From positions 151,486-215,485 of the forward strand of contig JAPPMM010000014.1 in the NCBI GenBank assembly GCA_028819075.1: a stretch of DNA of 64,000 nucleotides, in the 5' to 3' direction. The translations under genes and the position numbers were made by a program. Each line of letters opens with the position of its first letter. Positions within the stretch are counted from its first letter, which is position 1. Of this stretch, positions 49,037-58,862 are shown piece after piece. The notes below the pieces were generated by a model. It was not told the DNA's origin and made no database searches. It was given only the letters and a program-made list of their open reading frames with translations. Origin of the DNA: Gammaproteobacteria bacterium. Its GTDB lineage: Bacteria; Gemmatimonadota; Gemmatimonadetes; Longimicrobiales; Gaopeijiaceae.

Positions 49037-49903
49037 CTACTCATGGGAATGGAATCCACGCCCGGTCTTGCGCCCCAGCCAGCCGGCTGCCACGTACTTG
49101 CGAAGCAGCGGGGCGGGACGGTAGCGGTCGTCGCCCAGCTCCCGGTGCAGTACTTCCAGGATGCCGAGACAGGTGTCGAGCCCGATCAGATCGGCCAGCG
49201 CAAGCGGTCCCATGGGATGATTCATCCCCATTCGCATGACCGCGTCGATCGCCTCCGCCTCGGCGACGCCCTCCGTGAGGGCGAAGATCGCCTCGTTGAT
49301 CATCGGCATGAGGATGCGATTGGAGACGAAGCCCGGGAAGTCGTTCACCTCCACCGGGGTCTTGCCCAGGCGGGTCGCCAGTTCCACCACCGTCCGCACG
49401 GTCTCGTCGCTGGTCCGGAGTCCGCGCACCACCTCCACGAGGCGCATGACCGGCACGGGGTTCATGAAGTGCATGCCGATGACGCGGTCAGGGCGCGCCG
49501 TGCGGGCGCCCATCGTCGTGATGGAGATCGATGACGTGTTGGATGCCAGGATCGCGCCGGGCGGGGCGAGCCGGTCCAGCTCGGCGAAGAGGCGATACTT
49601 GAGCGAGGCGTCCTCGGGAGCCGCCTCAACGGCAAGTTCCGCGTCGGAAACGGCCCGGGCGAGGTCGTCGGTCGCCTGGATGCGGGCAAGCGCGGCGGTC
49701 TTCTCGTCCGCTTCGAGTCGACCCGACCGGAGTTGGCGGTCCATGTTGCGCGCGATGTTCGCCGTGCCCCGCGCGAGCGCTTCCTCCGCGATGTCGTAGA
49801 GGACCACTTCGAGCCCGGAAAGAGCTGCGATGTGGGCGATGCCGTTTCCCATCGTCCCGGACCCGATCACGGCAATGCGTCGCATGGGCTTCGTTTCCGC
49901 CAT
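49037..49903 (-). CDS. 3-hydroxybutyryl-CoA dehydrogenase
   Basis: Protein of 288 aa with the NAD-binding [14 protein letters not shown] at 14-27, [27 protein letters not shown] and [20 protein letters not shown]. It oxidises 3-hydroxyacyl-CoA. Together with the acyl-CoA dehydrogenase and the thiolase nearby it covers most steps of short-chain beta-oxidation, except a visible enoyl-CoA hydratase. Confidence 0.94.
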   Translation of the reverse strand: MAETKPMRRIAVIGSGTMGNGIAHIAALSGLEVVLYDIAEEALARGTANIARNMDRQLRSGRLEADEKTAALARIQATDDLARAVSDAELAVEAAPEDASLKYRLFAELDRLAPPGAILASNTSSISITTMGARTARPDRVIGMHFMNPVPVMRLVEVVRGLRTSDETVRTVVELATRLGKTPVEVNDFPGFVSNRILMPMINEAIFALTEGVAEAEAIDAVMRMGMNHPMGPLALADLIGLDTCLGILEVLHRELGDDRYRPAPLLRKYVAAGWLGRKTGRGFHSHE

Positions 49904-49919
49904 CAGGATGCTCCGGGAG

Positions 49920-50507
49920 TCAGCGATCGTCGCGAGCCCGGGACCTCAGCCGGAGTGCGATCGCCATGGCCAGCAGCAGTTCGATCGAGTCGCCGAGCGC
50001 GAAGGGCAGCACGGCGTTGCGGAATACCGCCGTGGGAGCGGCGCCGGTGAGCAGGGCCAACTGGGTCGCGCCCGCCAGGTAGATGACCAGAAGTCCCGCC
50101 ACCAGCGCCAACAGGATGCGCGGGGCGCCCGCGTCCCGGGGGCCGGCCAGCCATCCGCAGAGGCCGGAAGCCAGGGGAAAGGCGAGGATGAAGCCGCCCG
50201 TTGGGCCGACGAGGGCCGCCGGCCCGGCCGGGATCGCGGCGAACACCGGTGCGCCGCCCACGCCGAGCAGGACGTAGGCGGCCATGCTGGCGGCTCCCGC
50301 CGATGGCCCCAGCACGAGGCCCGACAGGAGCACGAAGAGCGGCTGCAGCGTCATCGGGACCGGCGTCCAGGGCACCGGCACCGCCACGTAGGCGCCCGCG
50401 GTGGTGAGCAGGACGAAGAGCGCCGCGGTCAGCGTCCGCCGACCGCTGGCGAGCGACGCCATGCGTACCAGAATTCCCTGTCCCTGGCTCAACTCTACAG
50501 TCCGCAT
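49920..50507 (-). CDS. bioY: Biotin transporter substrate-binding component
   Basis: Integral membrane protein of 195 aa with about six helices. BioY landmarks include [40 protein letters not shown] and [16 protein letters not shown]. It takes up biotin alone or with an ECF module; no ECF ATPase genes are nearby. Its position among acyl-CoA genes is compatible with biotin-dependent carboxylases elsewhere. It begins after GGGGAGGG. Confidence 0.93.
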   Translation of the reverse strand: MRTVELSQGQGILVRMASLASGRRTLTAALFVLLTTAGAYVAVPVPWTPVPMTLQPLFVLLSGLVLGPSAGAASMAAYVLLGVGGAPVFAAIPAGPAALVGPTGGFILAFPLASGLCGWLAGPRDAGAPRILLALVAGLLVIYLAGATQLALLTGAAPTAVFRNAVLPFALGDSIELLLAMAIALRLRSRARDDR

Positions 50508-50617
50508 CCTGACCCTCCCCGTGTTTGTGCTATGTCAGCAGGTTTCGTGCCGCCTCCCGGATCCCCGCGGGTCGGAGGATGGGCGGGGCCGACCTTCCGC
50601 ACCCGGTGCTCGCGCGG

Positions 50618-51829
50618 TCACGCACGCTCCACCGCGAGCGCGACTGCGTTGCCGCCCCCGAGGCAGAGGGTGGCGAGACCCGTCGCGGCGTCCCGGTCCT
50701 CCATCGCATGCACGAGCGTGACCAGGATGCGGGCCCCGGAAGCGCCGATGGGGTGGCCCAGCGCGACGGCGCCGCCGTTCACGTTTACCCGGTCCGCGTT
50801 CAGGCCCAGGGCGTCGATGTCCGCGAGCGCCTGAACCGCAAATGCCTCGTTGATCTCCACGAGATCGTAGTCGTCCGCCGCCTTGCCCGCTGCTTCCATC
50901 ACCTTGCGCACGGCGAAGATGGGCGCGAAGAAGAGGTCGCGCGGTTCCGTGCCCGCCGAAGCGTAGGCGGTGACGCGGGCGGCCACCGGCAGGCCGTGTG
51001 CCCGGGCGAATTCCATGGAGGCGACCACCAGGGCGGCACCGCCGTCGTTCAACCCCGGCGCGTTTCCGGCGGTGACCACCAGCTCATCGACGTCGTCCGG
51101 AGCGTCGCGGGCGAAGGCGGGACGCAGCCTGGCAAGCGCCTCCAGTGAAGTGGCGCGCCGGGGTCCCTCGTCGGTGTCGACCACGGTCGCGCCCCGGCGG
51201 GCCGGTACCTCCACCGGCACGATCTCGCGCCTAAATCGTCCTCCGTCGATGGCGTCCACCGCCTTGCGGTGCGACCCCAGCGCGAACTCGTCGGCCCTCT
51301 CCCGCGTGATGCCCGCCCGCGTCGCCGTGTATTCCGCATGACCACCCATGTGGCGGCCCTCGAAGGAACACCAGAGACCGTCGTGAATGAGGCCGTCGCT
51401 GACCTCCTGATCTCCGAACTTCACGCCCCCGCGGTGCCCGCGCAGATAGTAGGGCACGTTGGACATCGACTCGAAGCCGCCCGCCACGACGGCGCGCGCG
51501 TCTCCCGCCCGGATCGCCTGGGCCGCCAGCATCACCGCCTTCAGTCCGGAGCCGCACACCTTGTTCACGGTGACGGAGGGGATGGTCGCGGGCAGGCCGG
51601 CGTTCACCGCGGCCTGGCGGGCGGGCGCCTGCCCTTCTCCGGCCGAAACCACGTTGCCCATGAGCACCTCGTCGATGGCGGACGGCTCGACGCCGGAGCG
51701 TTCCACCGCCGCGCGCACGGCGACGGCTCCGAGCGCGGGTCCGGGCAACGGGGAGAGACCGCCCAGAAAACGGCCGATGGGGGTGCGGGCGGATCCAAGG
51801 ATGACGGGGATGCGGGATTCGTCGTTCAT
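50618..51829 (-). CDS. Acetyl-CoA acetyltransferase (thiolase)
   Basis: Protein of 403 aa. The acylated cysteine is Cys92 in [32 protein letters not shown] and [13 protein letters not shown] are the histidine and second cysteine motifs. It condenses or cleaves acetoacetyl-CoA. ATG 51829 begins the conserved N-terminus ([18 protein letters not shown]). Confidence 0.95.
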   Translation of the reverse strand: MNDESRIPVILGSARTPIGRFLGGLSPLPGPALGAVAVRAAVERSGVEPSAIDEVLMGNVVSAGEGQAPARQAAVNAGLPATIPSVTVNKVCGSGLKAVMLAAQAIRAGDARAVVAGGFESMSNVPYYLRGHRGGVKFGDQEVSDGLIHDGLWCSFEGRHMGGHAEYTATRAGITRERADEFALGSHRKAVDAIDGGRFRREIVPVEVPARRGATVVDTDEGPRRATSLEALARLRPAFARDAPDDVDELVVTAGNAPGLNDGGAALVVASMEFARAHGLPVAARVTAYASAGTEPRDLFFAPIFAVRKVMEAAGKAADDYDLVEINEAFAVQALADIDALGLNADRVNVNGGAVALGHPIGASGARILVTLVHAMEDRDAATGLATLCLGGGNAVALAVERA

Positions 51830-51933
51830 GTAGGTCCCATGCGGGCTCGGACGGAGAGGCCGATTCCGCGAAGAGTCGACGGCTGGCAATAAAGGCCCGG
51901 TGTATCACGGAACTGCGAAGGCAGCTCTTAAAT

Positions 51934-52752
51934 CTAGATCAATCCGTCGACCGGGTCACGCCCTTCCGGACCGACGAGGAGTTCGTGGAGCGCCCGAAGG
52001 TCGCGGACTCCCTTCCGCTCCGTCTCCTCCAGAAGATGTTTCAGGATCTCGGCCGCGGCGCGCGCGTCGCCCAGGGCGCGGTGACGCCCGTGCACCTCGA
52101 TGCCGAAGCGGCCGCACAGGGCGTCGAGATGATGGCGCCGCTGTGATGCCAGCAGCCGGCGCGACAGTTGCTCGGTGCATAGCCGCTGCACGCGCGGAGC
52201 GTCCCCGAGCGCCTCGCGCAACTGCCCGCCGACGAAAGCCCAGTCGTGGTCGGCGTTGTGGGCTGCGAAGACGCGGTGCTCGAGCCGCCTCCGGATCTCG
52301 CCGGCGATGTCGCGGAACCGGGGCGCCGCAGCCACCCTGGTTGCGCTGATGCCGGTCAGGCGGGTTACCGAAGCGCCGATCGCTCGCTGCGGGTTGACGA
52401 GACTCTGGAACTCGCGGGTCACGACGCCTTCGCGCAGTTCAACGATGGCCAGCTCGATGATGCGGTGGCCTTCCTGGTAGGCGCCTCCGGTCGTCTCCAC
52501 ATCCACCACCGCGTAGTCCAGAAAGCCGAGCGACGAACGCACCCCGGCCAGGCCCGGGGTCAACTGCCAGCGGCCCTCCGGATCCAGGCGAAACCTGGGA
52601 TCGGGCCCCAGCAGCGACGCGATCAGCGCGGGCGACTCCTGCCCGAACGCGCGCAGCCGGCTCGCCCGCCGGGCGAGCTCGTCCGGGTGAAGGGGACCGT
52701 CGCCGAGCAGCCCTGCGATCGTCTCGACCCATGATCCCCGCGCCGCGCTCAT
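51934..52752 (-). CDS. DEDDh exonuclease, DNA polymerase III epsilon-like
   Basis: Protein of 272 aa. An N-terminal helical extension of about 75 residues precedes the exonuclease domain with Exo I VVDVETTG, Exo II AHNADHDWAF and Exo III HRALGDARAAAEIL. It is probably a 3'-5' DNA or RNA trimming enzyme, not necessarily the replicative epsilon subunit. It overlaps rsmA by 4 bases (ATGA). Confidence 0.87.
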   Translation of the reverse strand: MSAARGSWVETIAGLLGDGPLHPDELARRASRLRAFGQESPALIASLLGPDPRFRLDPEGRWQLTPGLAGVRSSLGFLDYAVVDVETTGGAYQEGHRIIELAIVELREGVVTREFQSLVNPQRAIGASVTRLTGISATRVAAAPRFRDIAGEIRRRLEHRVFAAHNADHDWAFVGGQLREALGDAPRVQRLCTEQLSRRLLASQRRHHLDALCGRFGIEVHGRHRALGDARAAAEILKHLLEETERKGVRDLRALHELLVGPEGRDPVDGLI

Positions 52753-53546
52753 GTCCGCTCCAACATCTTCGCCAGCCGGACGAAGTCTTCGGGGGCGAAG
52801 GTCTCGGGGCGGCGCGTCAGGTCCAGCCCGCTGCGCGTCTCCACTTGCGCCACCTCCCGGCGGCTCAGGCGATAGGCCGGATCGTCCCGGAGAATCCGCT
52901 GAAACTGCTTGCGGCGGCGCTGAAAGGCCGCACGGGTGAGGACGCGCACGGCCTTCTCCCGCGCGGCGGAAATCCGGGGTGGGTGAAAGGGCCGAATGCG
53001 CACGACCACGGAGTCGACCCGCGGGACGGGGCGAAAGGCCGTCCGCCGCACGCGCAGGACGCGCTCCACGCGCGCCACCACCCGGACCCCCACCGACAGC
53101 GCCCCGTAGGTGCGGGAGCCCGGAGCCGCCAGCATGCGCTCACCGACTTCCTTCTGCACCATGACGACGATCTCGGCCGGCCGCGGGCGTTCGAGAAGCC
53201 GAAAGACGATCGGTGAAGTGCGGTTGTAGGGAATGTTGCCGATCACCTTGAGCGCGGAGACGTCTTCGGCCAGCGCCGCGATGTCGGTGTCGAGGATGTC
53301 CCCCTGCACGAGGGTCACCTGCGGGTGCCCCTCCAGTTCCTGCGCGAGGCGGTCGGCCAGCTCGCGGTCGAGCTCCACGAGCACGAGGCGGCGCGGCAGA
53401 TCGACGAGATGGCGGGTGAGCGCGCCGGTCCCGGGCCCGATCTCCAGCACCTCGTCGCTCGCCTGCACGTCGAGCGCCCTGACGATGGCCCGCTGCAGGT
53501 TGGGGTCCACCAGGAAGTTCTGGCCGAGGGAACGCTTCGGCCGCAC
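52749..53546 (-). CDS. rsmA: 16S rRNA dimethyladenosine transferase
   Basis: Protein of 265 aa. The SAM motif EIGPGTGALTRHL, KVIGNIPYNRTSPIVF and AFRPVPRVDSVVVRI identify the KsgA/RsmA family. It dimethylates two adenines at the 3' end of 16S rRNA. The start is GTG 53546 (MRPKRSLGQNFLVD), 3 bases after the phosphatase stop. Confidence 0.96.
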   Translation of the reverse strand: MRPKRSLGQNFLVDPNLQRAIVRALDVQASDEVLEIGPGTGALTRHLVDLPRRLVLVELDRELADRLAQELEGHPQVTLVQGDILDTDIAALAEDVSALKVIGNIPYNRTSPIVFRLLERPRPAEIVVMVQKEVGERMLAAPGSRTYGALSVGVRVVARVERVLRVRRTAFRPVPRVDSVVVRIRPFHPPRISAAREKAVRVLTRAAFQRRRKQFQRILRDDPAYRLSRREVAQVETRSGLDLTRRPETFAPEDFVRLAKMLERT

Positions 53547-53549
53547 GTC

Positions 53550-55112
53550 TCAGAGCCTCAGGGCGAGGGCGGTGCGGTCGTCGGCGGGTATCGCGCGCGT
53601 CGGTTCGGCGGCAAGCCGGAAGAGCGACTCGACGATGGCAGCCGGACCCCGGTCGACCTGCTTCCGCGCCTCCGCAAGCACCGCCTCCTCGCCGCTGCGC
53701 GAACCGCTGGTGGCCAGCGAGTCCGAGAGGCCGTCGGTGAACAGAAACAGCAGATCCTCTCCCGCGACCCAGGGCACGCTGGCTTCGGAATAGGAACCGG
53801 GCCCGGCGATCCCGACCGGTGGGTCGGTGGCCGCCAGCCGCCGCTCCCTCGTGCCCCGCCGGAAGGCGAAGGCGTGTGGGTGGCCCGCATTGGAATACAC
53901 CAGTTCGCCCGCGGCGGGATCCAGCACGCCGTAGAACAGGGTGAGGAACATCTCGGTGGTCTCGAGCTCGTCGCGCAGCGCGTCGTCCACGTGGCGGAGC
54001 ACCTCCGCCGGACTCTCCGTCTCGCCCGCGAAGATGGATGCGGCCGAAAGGGCCAGCGCCATGATGAGGGCCGCGGGGAAGCCGTGGCTCGACACGTCGC
54101 CGATCATGACGCCGAGCCGGCCGCCGGAGAGCTTGATGAAGTGGTAGAAGTCGCCCCCCACCTGCTCCGCCGGCTGCACCTCCGCGGCTACCTGGCTCAG
54201 CCCCAGCTGATCGACCGGCTGAAGCAGCCGCATCTGAAGGTTGTGGGCCAGCTCCATCTCGTGCGCCATTCGGTCCCGCGCCCGGCTCTCGCGAAAGAGC
54301 CGATGATTCTCGAGCGCCGCGCCGATCTGGCTGGCGATGGCGGTCAGCAGCTTGCGGTCCCCGGCCGAGAAGGTGCCGCTTCCCCTGCGCCCGAACAGGT
54401 TGATGACACCGACCGTGCGCGCCTGCCCCGCCTGCGGCGCGTACTGGATGGGCACCAGGAGGGCCGATTCGGAGCGCAGGTTGGGGGCGGTCGTTGGATG
54501 CCGGCTGTCGTCGCCGGTGCTGATGATCGCCTCCCGCTCCCGGAACACCCGCGCGGTGAGCATTTCCCCCGCGGGATCGAGCGGCCCCTCCAGTCCGGCG
54601 ATTCCTTCGGCCGCGACCTGGTGCAGCAGTCCGTCCCCGGCATCGTAGACCCACAGCGACCCGCGGCGGGCTCCCAGAACGTCGCATACCTCGTTGAGGA
54701 TGACTCGTGCGGCCTCTCCGAGCTCCAGGATCGAACCCAGGATCTCGCTGATCGAGTAAAGCAGGTTGATTTCCTCGTAGCGCGCGGACAACTCGCCGCT
54801 GAGGAAGCTGATTTCCTGTTCCGAATCCAGGACCCGGATCAGCTGCGAGCAGACGAGATCGGCGGCCGGCGCCAGGGTCGGATCAGCGGGACGGATTTCA
54901 AGCTCCAGGCTACGGCCCTCGCGGGTGCTCAGTCGCCGCGTCAGGGCCTCGTCCTGCTCGCTGGCCGGCAGGTCGGTCCCGGATTCCTCCGGATACATGC
55001 GGCGACCGGAGACCAGATCGCGCACGCTCAGCCGCCACGGGAAGCTCCCGGCAAACTCGTCCAGCGTTGCGCGGGCCGGCTGAGGCAGCCGCGAAGGTCC
55101 GGGCTCGCTCAT
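53550..55112 (-). CDS. GAF-domain PP2C (SpoIIE/RsbU-type) phosphatase
   Basis: Protein of 520 aa. An N-terminal region of about 110 residues precedes a GAF domain (roughly 115-280, ISEILGSILELGEAARVILN) and the SpoIIE phosphatase domain (roughly 310-515) with QVGGDFYHFIKLSGGRLGVM, IGDVSSHGFPAALIM and LLFLFTDGLSDS. Such enzymes dephosphorylate the STAS anti-anti-sigma factor in response to a signal. It overlaps the kinase gene as ATGA and sits in a three-gene partner-switching set. Confidence 0.92.
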   Translation of the reverse strand: MSEPGPSRLPQPARATLDEFAGSFPWRLSVRDLVSGRRMYPEESGTDLPASEQDEALTRRLSTREGRSLELEIRPADPTLAPAADLVCSQLIRVLDSEQEISFLSGELSARYEEINLLYSISEILGSILELGEAARVILNEVCDVLGARRGSLWVYDAGDGLLHQVAAEGIAGLEGPLDPAGEMLTARVFREREAIISTGDDSRHPTTAPNLRSESALLVPIQYAPQAGQARTVGVINLFGRRGSGTFSAGDRKLLTAIASQIGAALENHRLFRESRARDRMAHEMELAHNLQMRLLQPVDQLGLSQVAAEVQPAEQVGGDFYHFIKLSGGRLGVMIGDVSSHGFPAALIMALALSAASIFAGETESPAEVLRHVDDALRDELETTEMFLTLFYGVLDPAAGELVYSNAGHPHAFAFRRGTRERRLAATDPPVGIAGPGSYSEASVPWVAGEDLLFLFTDGLSDSLATSGSRSGEEAVLAEARKQVDRGPAAIVESLFRLAAEPTRAIPADDRTALALRL

Positions 55113-55540
55113 TCGCGTCGTACCTGATCGCGTCTCAGCAGCAGGGTGACGGAGTTGCCCCGCTCGTTGAAGGAGACCTCGTCCAGCAGTTTGCGCATCA
55201 GGAAGATCCCGCGTCCGTCGGGCTTCAGGAGCCTCTCGGGGGTGGTCGGATCCGGGATGTCCTCGTAGTCGAAACCCGGTCCTTCATCCGTTACCCGGGT
55301 GATGATGGCCTTGGCCGTGATCGTCAGTTCCACGCGCACGCGCTTCGACCGATCGGCGCCGTTGCCATACAGCATCGCGTTGGAGAGCGCTTCCGCAAGC
55401 GCCACGCGAAGATTCATGCGGACGCGGCTGGCCCTTCGCTCGAGCTCGATGATGCGATGGCAGCGCGCGACCACCTTCTCGACGGCGTCCTCGATGCGGA
55501 GGACGTCGCTCGGGAGGTGGAAGATCAACTCCGGATCCAT
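55109..55540 (-). CDS. RsbW-like anti-sigma serine kinase
   Basis: Protein of 143 aa with the GHKL ATPase: N-box EALSNAMLYGN at 50-60, DEGPGFD at 85-91 and GRGIFLMRKL at 109-118. Homologues phosphorylate the STAS protein and bind a sigma factor. The stop overlaps the phosphatase start, so the pair is translationally coupled. No sigma-factor gene is adjacent in this window. Confidence 0.9.
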   Translation of the reverse strand: MDPELIFHLPSDVLRIEDAVEKVVARCHRIIELERRASRVRMNLRVALAEALSNAMLYGNGADRSKRVRVELTITAKAIITRVTDEGPGFDYEDIPDPTTPERLLKPDGRGIFLMRKLLDEVSFNERGNSVTLLLRRDQVRRE

Positions 55541-55576
55541 GGGCCGCCGCTGGGCATGGAGCCTCTCGAACGAAAC

Positions 55577-55909
55577 TCAGCCGTCCCGGAGGCCCTCTTC
55601 GCGGGAATCCACGATGGTGAAAAGGGTGTCGAGCTTGGTGAGCTGGAAGAGGGTGCGCAGGTCATCGTTGAGCGCGGCCAGCCGGAGTTCCCCACCCTGC
55701 TCCCGCACCTTCTTGGACAGGGACACCAGCACCCCAAGTCCGGACGAGTCGATGTAGCCGGTTTCGGCAAAGTCGACAAGGAACTCCCGGTCCCCGGTCC
55801 GCAGCCGCTCGAGCACGACGTGTTTGAGCTCCTGGCGGTTCGCAACGATGAGGTGTCCGGTTACGCTGATGATGGTGATCGCGCCGGATTGTTCTACGAT
55901 GAAGGGCAT
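55577..55909 (-). CDS. STAS-domain anti-anti-sigma factor
   Basis: Protein of 110 aa, a complete STAS domain: IVEQSGAITIISVTGHLI, VDFAETGYIDSSGLGVL with the phosphorylatable DSSG at 53-56, and LRLAALNDDLRTLFQLTKLD. It releases the sigma factor from the kinase when unphosphorylated. ATG 55909 is the natural start; the longer frame upstream is a shadow. Confidence 0.9.
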   Translation of the reverse strand: MPFIVEQSGAITIISVTGHLIVANRQELKHVVLERLRTGDREFLVDFAETGYIDSSGLGVLVSLSKKVREQGGELRLAALNDDLRTLFQLTKLDTLFTIVDSREEGLRDG

Positions 55910-56042
55910 GCCGGGCTCCGCGTTTTTCTGATGGAATCCGCGCTGGATCCGCCGACGGCGTGGAAGGTCGGGCGAAGTGCGGGGCAGTTTACTTGAAGGC
56001 GGCGGGGGCGGGCAAGGCGCTCCGCACGGCGGGCCGGCGCCA

Positions 56043-56561
56043 TCACTCCTCCGCCCTCCGCTGGTTCTCGAGTTTCCGGCGGATCCCGCGGGCCACGAGG
56101 GGCGAGACGAACCTGGAGATATCCCCGCCCAGGACGGCGACTTCGCGAACCAGAGAAGAGGAAAGGAACGCGTACGACACGTCGGGCATGAGGAAGAGGG
56201 TCTCAGCACCGGGCCACAGCTGGCGATTCATCTGGGCCATCTGGAATTCGTACTCGAAGTCCGACACCGCCCGAAGGCCGCGAATCATGAAGCGTGCCCC
56301 GCGGGCGCGCGCAAAGTCCACCAGCAGGCCCTCGAAGGAAGTGCATTCCACGCGCGCCTCATCCTGAAACACTTCCTGCAGGAGGCGCACCCGTTCTTCA
56401 ACGCTGAACAACTGGCGCTTGGACTGGGTCGAGCTGTGCGCCACCGCGACCACGACCCGGTCGGCGACGCACAGCGTGCGCTGGACGATGTCCTCGTGAC
56501 CGAGCGTGACGGGATCGAACGACCCCGGATAGATGGCGACCAGGTTCCCGGCACCGCTCAT
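56043..56561 (-). CDS. coaD: Pantetheine-phosphate adenylyltransferase
   Basis: Protein of 172 aa. The nucleotidyltransferase motif TLGH at 19-22 follows AIYPGSFDPV, and the C-terminal SSSLVRE loop is conserved. It makes dephospho-CoA. The C-terminal stretch is longer than the usual 160 residues. The start overlaps the rsmD stop by 4 bases. Confidence 0.95.
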   Translation of the reverse strand: MSGAGNLVAIYPGSFDPVTLGHEDIVQRTLCVADRVVVAVAHSSTQSKRQLFSVEERVRLLQEVFQDEARVECTSFEGLLVDFARARGARFMIRGLRAVSDFEYEFQMAQMNRQLWPGAETLFLMPDVSYAFLSSSLVREVAVLGGDISRFVSPLVARGIRRKLENQRRAEE

Positions 56562-57091
56562 GCCTCAGCCTCCGCGATGGTCAGCGTGGTGTCTCCGTAC
56601 ACTCTTTGGCGCAGCCGAAGCCCGGGACAACCGGGCAGCTCTTCCCGGGAACGATGCTCCACCCACAGGACGCCCGCAAACGGACGCTCGCCGTAGAGGT
56701 CGAGGAGGCGCCCCGCCAGCCCGCGTCCGTAGGGGGGATCGGCCAGCGCCAGATCGACCTCTTCCCGCTGCATGCGCTTCGTGTACCCCAGGGCGTCGGC
56801 GCGCACCACGCGTGTAAGGGTCCCGACGCCCAGCAGCTCGATGTTGGCCCGCAGAACCCGGAGCGCGCGCCGCGAGAGATCCACGAAGGTCACCTGGCTG
56901 GCGCCCCGACTCAGCGCCTCGAGCCCGAGCGCGCCCGAGCCCGCGAACAGATCCACTACCACAGCCCCTTCCAGGTCGGCGCCGAGCGCCGCCATCCAGG
57001 CCTCGCGCACCCGGTCGGAGGTCGGGCGCACGTTCCGGCCGCGCAGCGGCTTCAACCGGTGGCCGCGCCAGCGTCCGGCGATGATTCTCAC
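56558..57091 (-). CDS. rsmD: 16S rRNA guanine(966)-N2 methyltransferase
   Basis: Protein of 177 aa. The N-terminal MRIIAGRWRGHRLKPL and RPTSDRVREAWMAAL, the SAM-binding VVDLFAGSGALGLEALSRGA, and the catalytic DPPYG (family NPPY/DPPY) define RsmD. GTG 57091 overlaps the recJ stop as GTGA. The rsmD-coaD pair is a conserved neighbourhood. Confidence 0.94.
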   Translation of the reverse strand: MRIIAGRWRGHRLKPLRGRNVRPTSDRVREAWMAALGADLEGAVVVDLFAGSGALGLEALSRGASQVTFVDLSRRALRVLRANIELLGVGTLTRVVRADALGYTKRMQREEVDLALADPPYGRGLAGRLLDLYGERPFAGVLWVEHRSREELPGCPGLRLRQRVYGDTTLTIAEAEA

Positions 57092-58851
57092 GCCGGTGAC
57101 TCCAGCGGCGCTCTCGCCGGGGTGGTCGGACGCGGAGAGGCCGGGCCGATGCCCTTGAGTTCGGCCTGGATGAGCGGGACCCCGCGGTAGTTGCCGAGTT
57201 TGAGGCGAAACACCGCGTCAACCGGTCCCGGAACCAGCGTCCCGGGCTCGACCCGATCCGCCATCCCGAATCCAATCGCGTCCAGCGTCCCCGTGCGATC
57301 GCGCAGGCGCATCCTGAGGTGCGCGCCCTTCACCGTCTTCACGGGCCCGTCCAGCCTGATCCCGCGCGCCAGGAACAGGGGGCGGGGATTGCCGATGCCG
57401 TGCGGACCCATGTGCCGCAGGTAGCGCACCAGCGGCTCCGTGACCTCCTCGAGGCGGATCTCCGCATCGGCGACCAGATGCGGGCGCAGATCGCGATCGG
57501 CGAGTTCCTGTTCGGCGGCCTCGTTGAACGACGCGCGGAAGTCATCGATGCGCTCGGGGGCGAGGCTCATTCCCGCCGCCTGCCGGTGTCCGCCGAAGCG
57601 GTCCAGATGGCGCCGGCCTCTCGTGATGGCGGCCAGGACGTCGAAGCCGGGAATGGAGCGGGCGCTGCCGCGCGCGGTGTCGCCGTCCACCGAGACGAGG
57701 ATGGTCGGCCGGTGGAGGCGGTCCACGAGCCGGGAGGCCACGATGCCGATCACGCCCGGGTGCCAGTCGCGCGATGCCAGCACCAGCCCGAAGTCGCGCC
57801 CCGGATCGTAGGACGGGACCAGGCGCGCCAGCGCTTCCTGAAGGACGCGCGCCTCGGTCTGCTTGCGCTCGGCGTTGTACGACTCCAGCGCGCGCGCGAG
57901 ACGTGCCGCCTCGCGCTGGTCGTCCGTGAGCAGGAGGTCGAGCGCCCGCCGCGATTCCCCCACCCGTCCCGCCGCGTTGATGCGGGGGGCCAGGGTGAAG
58001 CCGACATGGCCGGGGGTGACCGGGCCGCGCACCCGCCCCACCTGCATGAGGGCGCACAGCCCGGCGTTGCCGGTATCGCGCAGGGCGTTCAGGCCGTGAC
58101 GCACCAGGACGCGGTTGTGGTGCGAGAGGGTCACCAGATCGGCGATGGTGGCGAGCGCGACCAGCTCCACGTGCGGCAGCGGCCCGATGGCCTCCGACCC
58201 GGCCATGCGGCCCAGCAGGCGCGCGAGTTCGAACGCCACGCCGGTCCCCGAAAGGTCCTGGTTGGGGTAGGTGCAGTCGTCCCTGCGCGGGTTCACCAGC
58301 GCGAACGAGCGCGGCAGGGTCCGGTCCGGGGTGTGGTGATCGGTGATGATGACGTCCACAGAGGCCCGCCGGGCTTCTTCCACCGCGCCGTGGGCGCGCG
58401 TGCCCGAATCGGCGGTCACCAGGAGGGTAGCTCGGGCGGAGCGCGCGGCCGCGAGCCCCGCAGCGCCGAAGTCGTAGCCATCGCGAAGGCGATGGGGCAC
58501 GAAAGGTACCACCCGTCCCCCGAGCGCCCGTAGACAGCGCGTCAGGAGCGCCGCGGCCGCGATGCCGTCGACGTCGTAGTCGCCGTGCACCAGGATGGTC
58601 TCGCCGCGCTCGACCGCCCTCAGCATGCGCTCGCACGCGGGCACGGCATCGGCGAGCGACGCCGGATCGGGCATTCCCTCCAGCGACGGGCGCAGGAAGG
58701 AGCGGGCTGCGGGCGGTTGCCCGAATCCACGCACGGCCAGCACCACGCACATCGCCCGGGGAAGGTTGAGCTGCCTGCGCAGTTCCGCGACCTGGCGCGC
58801 GGGGGGCGCGGGGGCGACGCTCCAGCGGGGCGCGGGAGCCGGCGGGAGCAT
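57088..58851 (-). CDS. recJ: Single-stranded-DNA-specific exonuclease
   Basis: Protein of 587 aa. The DHH phosphoesterase motifs are HGDYDVDG at 89-96, TADSG at 146-150, IITDHH at 168-173 and the later DHHA1 domain with FGGHRQAAGMSL. It degrades single-stranded DNA 5' to 3' in repair. The ATG at 58851 is preferred; the longer frame overlaps the upstream gene. Confidence 0.94.
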   Translation of the reverse strand: MLPPAPAPRWSVAPAPPARQVAELRRQLNLPRAMCVVLAVRGFGQPPAARSFLRPSLEGMPDPASLADAVPACERMLRAVERGETILVHGDYDVDGIAAAALLTRCLRALGGRVVPFVPHRLRDGYDFGAAGLAAARSARATLLVTADSGTRAHGAVEEARRASVDVIITDHHTPDRTLPRSFALVNPRRDDCTYPNQDLSGTGVAFELARLLGRMAGSEAIGPLPHVELVALATIADLVTLSHHNRVLVRHGLNALRDTGNAGLCALMQVGRVRGPVTPGHVGFTLAPRINAAGRVGESRRALDLLLTDDQREAARLARALESYNAERKQTEARVLQEALARLVPSYDPGRDFGLVLASRDWHPGVIGIVASRLVDRLHRPTILVSVDGDTARGSARSIPGFDVLAAITRGRRHLDRFGGHRQAAGMSLAPERIDDFRASFNEAAEQELADRDLRPHLVADAEIRLEEVTEPLVRYLRHMGPHGIGNPRPLFLARGIRLDGPVKTVKGAHLRMRLRDRTGTLDAIGFGMADRVEPGTLVPGPVDAVFRLKLGNYRGVPLIQAELKGIGPASPRPTTPARAPLESPA

Positions 58852-58862
58852 CCCGGGGGCGG

